Assembly (NCBI GenBank): GCA_036250195.1
Contig: JAVHZZ010000003.1
Span: 61,894,789 to 61,958,788 of the forward strand
Direction: 5' to 3'
DNA length: 64,000 bases
DNA from: Mixophyes australis
Taxonomy: Eukaryota > Chordata > Amphibia > Anura > Limnodynastidae
Shown here in pieces: positions 58,548-64,000 of the stretch. The notes under the pieces are model-generated. The model saw nothing but the letters and a program-made list of their open reading frames with translations. It was not told where the DNA came from and did no database searches. Each line of letters opens with the position of its first letter. Within the stretch, counting starts at the first letter, position 1. The translations under genes were made by a program, and so were the position numbers.

Positions 58548-59731
58548 CCCCTTCTGTATCGCACTGTGCCCCTGGTCCCCTTCTGTATCCAACTGTGCCC
58601 CTGGTCCCCTTCTGTATCACAACTGTGCCCCTGGACTCCTTCTGTATCACACTGTGCCCCTGGTCCCCTTCTGTATCACACTGTGCCCCTGGTCCCCTTC
58701 TGTATCACACTGTGCCCCTGTTCCCCTTCTGTATCACACTGTGCCCCTGGTCCCCTTCTGTATCACACTGTGCCCCTGGTCCCCTTCTGTATCACACTGT
58801 GCCCCTGGTCCCCTTCTGTATCGCACTGTGCCCCTGGTTCCCTTCTGTATCACAAATGTGCCCCTGTTCCCCTTCTGTATCACACTGTGCCCCTGGTCCC
58901 CTTCTGTATCACACTGTGCCCCTGGTCCCCTTCTGTATCACACTGTGTTCTCTGGCCCCCTTCTGTATCACACTGTGCCCCTGGTCCCCTTCTGTATCCA
59001 ACTGTGCCCCTGGTCCCCTTCTGTATCACAACTGTGCCCCTGGTCCCCTTCTGTATCACAACTGTGCCCCTGGACTCCTTCTGTATCACACTGTGCCCCT
59101 GGTCCCCTTCTGTATCACACTGTGCCCCTGTTCCCCTTCTGTATCACACTGTGCCCCTGGTCCCCTTCTGTATCACACTGTGCCCCTGGTCCCCTTCTGT
59201 ATCGCACTGTGCCCCTGGTTCCCTTCTGTATCACAAATGTGCCCCTGTTCCCCTTCTGTATCGCACTGTGCCCCTGGTTCCCTTCTGTATCACAAATGTG
59301 CCCCTGGTCCCCTTCTGTATCACACTGTGTTCTCTGGCCCCCTTCTGTATCACACTGTGCCCCTGGTCCCCTTCTGTATCCAACTGTGCCCCTGGTCCCC
59401 TTCTGTATCCAACTGTGCCCCTGGTCCCCTTCTGTATCACAACTGTGCCCCTGGACTCCTTCTGTATCACACTGTGCCCCTGGTCCCCTTCTGTATCACA
59501 CTGTGCCCCTGTTCCCCTTCTGTATCACACTGTGCCCCTGGTCCCCTTCTGTATCACACTGTGCCCCTGGTCCCCTTCTGTATCACACTGTGCCCCTGGT
59601 CCCCTTCTGTATCGCACTGTGCCCCTGGTTCCCTTCTGTATCACAAATGTGCCCCTGTTCCCCTTCTGTATCACACTGTGCCCCTGGTCCCCTTCTGTAT
59701 CACACTGTGCCCCTGGTCCCCTTCTGTATCA
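58548..59731. repeat. 29-bp minisatellite, about 41 units, with higher-order variants
   Basis: The unit is 'actgtgcccctggtcccctt' plus 'ctgtatcac'. Variant units recur in blocks: 'ctggactcctt' at about 58633, 59072 and 59453 (spacing 439 and 381 bp), and a 'tgtgttctctggccccc' variant near 58943, 59326 and 59728. This indicates expansion by duplication of multi-unit blocks. Because 29 is not a multiple of 3 and the unit has no stop in any forward frame, all three forward frames stay open for about 1.5 kb. Confidence 0.97.
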
Positions 59732-60050
59732 CACTGTGTTCTCTGGCCCCCTTCACCATCACGCTGTGTTCTCTGGCCCCCTTCACCATCACGCTGTGTT
59801 CTCTGGCCCCCTTCACCATCACGCTGTGTTCTCTGGCCCCCTTCACCATCACGCTGTGTTCTCTGGCCCCCTTCACCATCACGCTGTGTTCTCTGGCCCC
59901 CTTCACCATCACGCTGTGTTCTCTGGCCCCCTTCACCATCACGCTGTGTTCTCTGGCCCCCTTCACCATCACGCTGTGTTCTCTGGCCCCCTTCACCATC
60001 ACGCTGTGTTCTCTGGCCCCCTTCACCATCACGCTGTGTTCTCTGGCCCC
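59732..60050. repeat. 30-bp minisatellite, about 10.6 identical units
   Basis: The unit 'ctgtgttctctggccccctt' plus 'caccatcacg' repeats without visible variation. It derives from the 'ttctctggccccc' variant of the adjoining 29-bp array, with 'ctgtat' replaced by 'caccat' and one added base. Perfect homogeneity suggests very recent expansion. Confidence 0.97.
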
Positions 60051-60059
60051 CAGACACTA

Positions 60060-61120
60060 GAGAAACAGCAACAAGCCATCAAGAGCTACACATCAAGCCA
60101 TGAGATAGGGAGAGGGGGACATGTTACCTTACTTTGGCACATTGGGGAATCCTTACTGTTTTATGCAAGCTACTGAAACCATTTGAAAATGTAACAAATA
60201 AAATGAGTTCTAACACTGCCTGGCTTGAGTCAGGTGATACCCTGGAGAAGCTAAAGGAGAAAAGTAAACTTGGCGATTCTGCAAAGTATGGTGGCCTTGT
60301 ATATCAAGTTCTTTATTCACTTTGCCAGGACCCAAGTATTTGCAGCATCTTGAAATTGGATCACTTTATTTTGACAATCATGCTTGATTATAGAGTTAAG
60401 TCATAATTCATGTCTTTCTTCCCAACTGACACAAATATTCACAGATGCAAACAGCTCCTTGTGAGCAAGTTGTTGGCTCACATGACACGTCCCCTGCTTC
60501 AGCTTCTCCCAAAAATAGTAATGCCAGAAAAAAAGCTTCCCCTTTCTAAGAGTCACACTGATGATGAGTCAACACAGCACAATGTGAAAGGTTATGGTAT
60601 CTTGTCAGGCATAAAAGAAATGCCCAAATATATTGATAACTCTAACATGTCTTAATCTGATACTCCTTGAATTAGCAGAATGGTGGAGGATTGCTTTAAT
60701 GATGAAGTAGAAATGAACATCTCAGTTCCTTTTAATTCTGGGAGGAAAAAAGGCAATTTGAAGCTGCTTGTACAAACAAGCTATGGTGTACTTGAGCTAC
60801 CCACCCTCCAGGGTTTACTTGAAAAGAGTGTTTAGCACAGCCGGGAATATTGTTCTTGCTGCTAATTGCAAAGGGAATCTGTAATGCTAGATTTCAGTGG
60901 GGATGAATTAATATTGTGTAATGGTGATGTTGACATCAGTGATGAGGGTGATGACATTGTCAACATAGAGGAAAATGACCACTGTTAGCCAAATGCCCAT
61001 ACATTAGTAATTTGTTAAAATCCCTATATATTCTGCAGTTCAACACCTAACAATCATAATGTTTGCTTTTGTGGGGGGCAAACAAATTAAGCATATCAGG
61101 CACAAAAGTGTCAATCCCTG
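60060..61120 (+). pseudogene. hAT transposase (Ac/ZBED-like), C-terminal half, copy 1
   Basis: Readable in several frames: HVTLLWHIGES (helical core), KLLKPFENVTNKMSSNTAW, HFILTIMLDYRVKS (equivalent of the 'ATLLDPRYK' block), ELAEWWRI at about 60675, and KRVFSTAGNIV at about 60825-60855, the conserved hAT dimerisation motif. A 3' segment (60940-61110) follows that is repeated at 61668-61840. Stops and frameshifts are frequent. The N-terminal half is missing where the minisatellite ends at about 60050. Confidence 0.82.
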
Positions 61121-61229
61121 TCTCTGAAGTGATTGATTTGTTCGTCAACATCTTCATCATCAACCTCCTCATTATCAGTGAGTAGTAAAGCATCAAATTT
61201 TCCCATTCATGATTCCTAGGAGCTAAGAT

Positions 61230-61860
61230 ATCCATGTGCTACTGTTGGGTGTGATACTGCTATACAGAAGGGGACCAAGAAGAGTATGCATAGTTTTAAA
61301 ACACAATTGTCTGTGAAGCAAGCAATTGCAAGAGGAACCAAGTATGACAGCCAGCATCCTGTTATACAGCGGATCACTAAAGTCATGACAGCTATGTTAG
61401 CATTGGATGTGTGTCCAATTTCCGTCATCAATGCATGAGGTTTTAAGAAATTAGTTGAGTCTTGTGTCCTCGCAAACCAAAATCTTTCTCAATGCCATTT
61501 CTCCCAAACAACAATTCCTCAGTTGTACCGGGAGGTTAAACAAAAAGACATTTAGTCCATAAGAAATGTCACTGTACCGACTGTCCACTTAACTACGAAT
61601 ATGTGGACAAAAGGTACTGGTCAAACAAAAGACTACATTGTGTATCTTCTTTTGTAAAATGAAAATGTAGTTAATCTAGACATCGGTGAGGACATTGAGG
61701 AAGATGACCACTGTTAGTCATATGTCTATGAGTAATTTGTAAACATCCCTATCTATTCTCCAGTACAACAACCAAAATGTTCACTTTTGTTTGGGCCCAA
61801 ACAAATCACAAATCAAGTGCTTTAGCCACAAAAGTGACAGTTCCTATCACTCCAAAATGC
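61230..61860 (+). pseudogene. hAT transposase (same family), N-terminal half, copy 2, internally deleted
   Basis: The frames read HPVIQRITKVMTAMLALDVC, SVINA-stop-GFKKLVES, TIPQLYREVKQ and LTTNMWTK, the usual order of the N-terminal catalytic region of ZBED-like hAT transposases. At about 61660 coding stops and the 3' segment (61668-61840), homologous to 60940-61110, follows directly. The C-terminal half, including the dimerisation motif, is deleted. Confidence 0.82.
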
Positions 61861-64000
61861 TCACTTTCATTTTGTTGACTTAAAAGACTAAGGCACTACA
61901 GGAATGCCCATAGTAATAATTTTAGTATGTAAGCAAAAAGTGTCTGTGACATTCCTACCGCCACACCTACTGTGGTCTTGACGCACAGAAATATAACACC
62001 GTCACAATGTAGTCAACGGTGGTATTGCTGTGCAGATGCAGATAATAGGCTCCAGGTCAGTTTATGCAATCTTCAGATTTTTCAGGATGACATGATGGGG
62101 GAGCCTGAACCCGATTGTCACTTGTTTCTAACATCCCAAGAGATTTACGCATGACCTGTAAACACACTCTGTTTGCCTTTGGTGTTGCTGATACTGCCAG
62201 TGGAGGTGACCCTGGCAAAGTAAAATCAGCAATGCTACTGGGCCAAGAGAAGTTAATATGTCAGTAAAAGGAAAATAAAAATGTAGTTTAAAACATTATT
62301 AATAAAAAAGGCAGGATTACTTAAATACACAAATAAACTTTAATATAGCTTAACATCAGCAAAGCAATGAAAAAAAAACACATGCCACCCCAAAAGCACA
62401 TATGACACATTTGCAATGAAAATATAAAATAAGTTTGCATTGGAATTACAACAATATTAAAGGCAAAATTCTGTAAGAAATCCTGCCATGTTTTTTTTTT
62501 TTTACAAAGCTCTGAGGATATAAACATACACAAACAGAAGAGTATTGACAAAACTTCAAAACATAGTTGTGTTTTATAGTAATAATTGCAAAAGTGTAAA
62601 TCGGAGTACACTAACCAATCAATCGCCTAAGCCTATCCAAACAAAATTGAAATATAGACAAAACAAAACAGATTGTTCGCAATCATTTTGATAGCGTGAT
62701 CGATATAAGGCTTAATAAAAAGAAATAACATCTTTGCAATCATCTAATCAGAAAAGACAAGCTAGCAGTGCCAGTCATCATCACTAGTGCATGTATTCTG
62801 TACCTGATATCAGGTACTCGCAAGTCATACAGCTCCTGGCATATGTATATTTGTCTTAATATGCCTTACTCGCAATTATGAGAACATGTCGTTAATGTAC
62901 TAGGCCTACCCCTTCCCTCCAACTTTTAAGACCCCCCAGTCGTAGGGAGGCACAAGTGTCAGATGTGAGCAAACCAATATATACAGTTAAGCAACTATCT
63001 CCTCTACTCTCTACACTCTACTAATCTTATACACACCACTAAGCCCACATTACATTATATCTAACACTAGAAACAATAATAACCTAACACGTAATAAACA
63101 TAACAGCATATGCATGATTGGCAACAGTAATACCCACTACTCACACTGCAACAACTTCTCTTTCAAAATAGTTTTCCTGTAACATATGCAGATATAAATA
63201 TGTTGTACTGACATTTCTACTAGTGCACAAACACTTATCGGTTTATATTTGCGTGTGATAGGGCTTCACTCTATCAAGAGATTGCCGCCAGCTGTATCTC
63301 TCTTGCCAGTGACAAAGATCTCAGCGATAACAAAAAAAATGAATGGAATAAAAAATAAAGAAACTTATTCTGTTATTCTTTTATTAGTGCAACTGAAAGC
63401 CAGAGTCTGGGCTTTCAGTTCCACTGCATATGCGGGTACCGGCTGGCTAGGTTACGCATGCACATATACCCCAAGACTGGCCTGGCAAAGCGGTAAGTTA
63501 AATTTTATCACTCCGGCCCAGTATATCTGAGTCAACGGACTATAACGTGTCTCCACCAGCAATATTTTATTGATAAATAGTGGCAATAAAAGATAGTCGT
63601 CATTATCAATGCTTTTTAATATAGATCCATTAACCTGATTCCTCTGTGATATATAAGTTTTCTTCTGGACAAATCCATGTTACAATACAACTGGTGAAAA
63701 TTGGTTTATTATTTTGCACATGAGATAAATACTGTCTGTGTTCATGTAGCACAAAAGTACTTGATAGCTTTATTTCTACACTGAAATTTAAAGTTGATCT
63801 AGGACATGCTGTATCCCAACTATAAATATGTCCCCACATTTTAAATTTACTCCCCCCCCCACCTCCAATGCAACATGGTTTTGCCAGGGTGCAAAGTTAC
63901 TTCTTTTTTTGCTTTACTTACCAGGCCCATAATGTTTGCTACATATACTGTATATAGAATCTGCAGATCATTTATATAAATATGATAGGAATATTCGGGT
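61861..64000. other. Non-genic stretch at the right edge
   Basis: No gene was recognised. Apart from the MITE at 63665-63898, it contains AT-rich DNA with short runs. A 93-codon frame at 63249-63530 overlaps a locally GC-richer patch but has no recognisable domain. Confidence 0.6.
63665..63898. mobile_element. MITE with CTGGACAAATCCATGTTACA / TGCAACATGGTTTTGCCAGG termini
   Basis: The two ends form an imperfect inverted repeat of about 20 bp around 'atagctttatttctacactg' and 'aaatttaaagttgatctagg' blocks. A partial relative is at 41584-41745. I recognise the type as a common frog MITE. No clear target duplication was seen. Confidence 0.65.

Noticed and set aside
58548..60050. Regular 29/30-bp spacing resembling a CRISPR array
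   Set aside because: Units are contiguous with no unique spacers, there are no cas genes, and the context is a vertebrate genome.
58493..60176. Overlapping forward frames of 513, 536 and 557 codons
   Set aside because: They are produced by a stop-free 29-bp repeat unit read in all three frames. Composition is pure repeat with no domain and no splice or start context; not a gene.

Overview
The window is vertebrate nuclear DNA, most likely from an anuran amphibian. It is AT-rich, dominated by introns and transposable elements, and has one confidently recognisable protein-coding gene: the adaptor gene NCK1 (three SH3 domains plus one SH2 domain), on the + strand. The amphibian assignment is an inference. 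It rests on the NCK1 sequence being close to but distinct from the mammalian protein, and on the repeats present: L2-type LINEs ending in an ATATAAATAAATG plus GAT-repeat tail, V-SINE-like SINEs, a Penelope-like element, many hAT elements and palindromic MITEs.

NCK1 layout: the coding exon for SH3-1 is at 4295-4523. An intron of about 23.7 kb follows, then the large exon for SH3-2, SH3-3 and the first part of SH2 (28272-28981), a 4.2-kb intron, and the last coding exon (33181-33375). Together they encode 377 residues with intact splice sites, matching phases and no frame breaks. Inside the long intron, at 10364-10397, I see a short exon-like unit. It has a strong-context ATG, eleven codons, a GTAAGT donor and exactly the phase needed to splice to 28272. 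It probably starts the short NCK1 isoform that lacks SH3-1. The 3' UTR probably runs to about 36.4 kb and contains two copies of a dispersed repeat.

Intron repeats: a MITE-like element (0.9 kb); a hAT-like element with a 24-bp minisatellite (5.4-6.1 kb) whose relative lies at 30.4-30.9 kb; an LTR fragment (6.1-6.8 kb); a compact hAT with a perfect 8-bp target duplication (12.0-12.6 kb); a Penelope-like element on the - strand (16.7-20.6 kb) split by an 824-bp insertion with a 12-bp target duplication; a solo-LTR candidate (22.2-22.7 kb); a SINE (24.0 kb) and LINE tails.

Downstream of NCK1 (36.5-64 kb) no further cellular protein gene was found. This part holds a solo LTR, an L2 copy on + (38.6-40.8 kb), a divergent tRNA-Lys(CTT)/tRNA-Gly(GCC) pair (43.2-43.5 kb), a TIR/hairpin element, degraded LTR material (44.9-47.0 kb), and two L2 copies on - arranged end to end (47.0-53.0 kb). 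Further on are a G-rich and polypurine stretch with a possible orphan exon (55.7-56.1 kb), a perfect-palindrome MITE (58.1 kb), a 1.5-kb minisatellite of 29- and 30-bp units (58.5-60.05 kb), and two damaged tandem hAT transposase copies (60.06-61.86 kb).

I found no evidence for a new multi-gene system. The observations most worth following are the alternative NCK1 first exon, a Trp-to-Leu change in SH3-1, minisatellites embedded in hAT elements, and the nested Penelope insertion.
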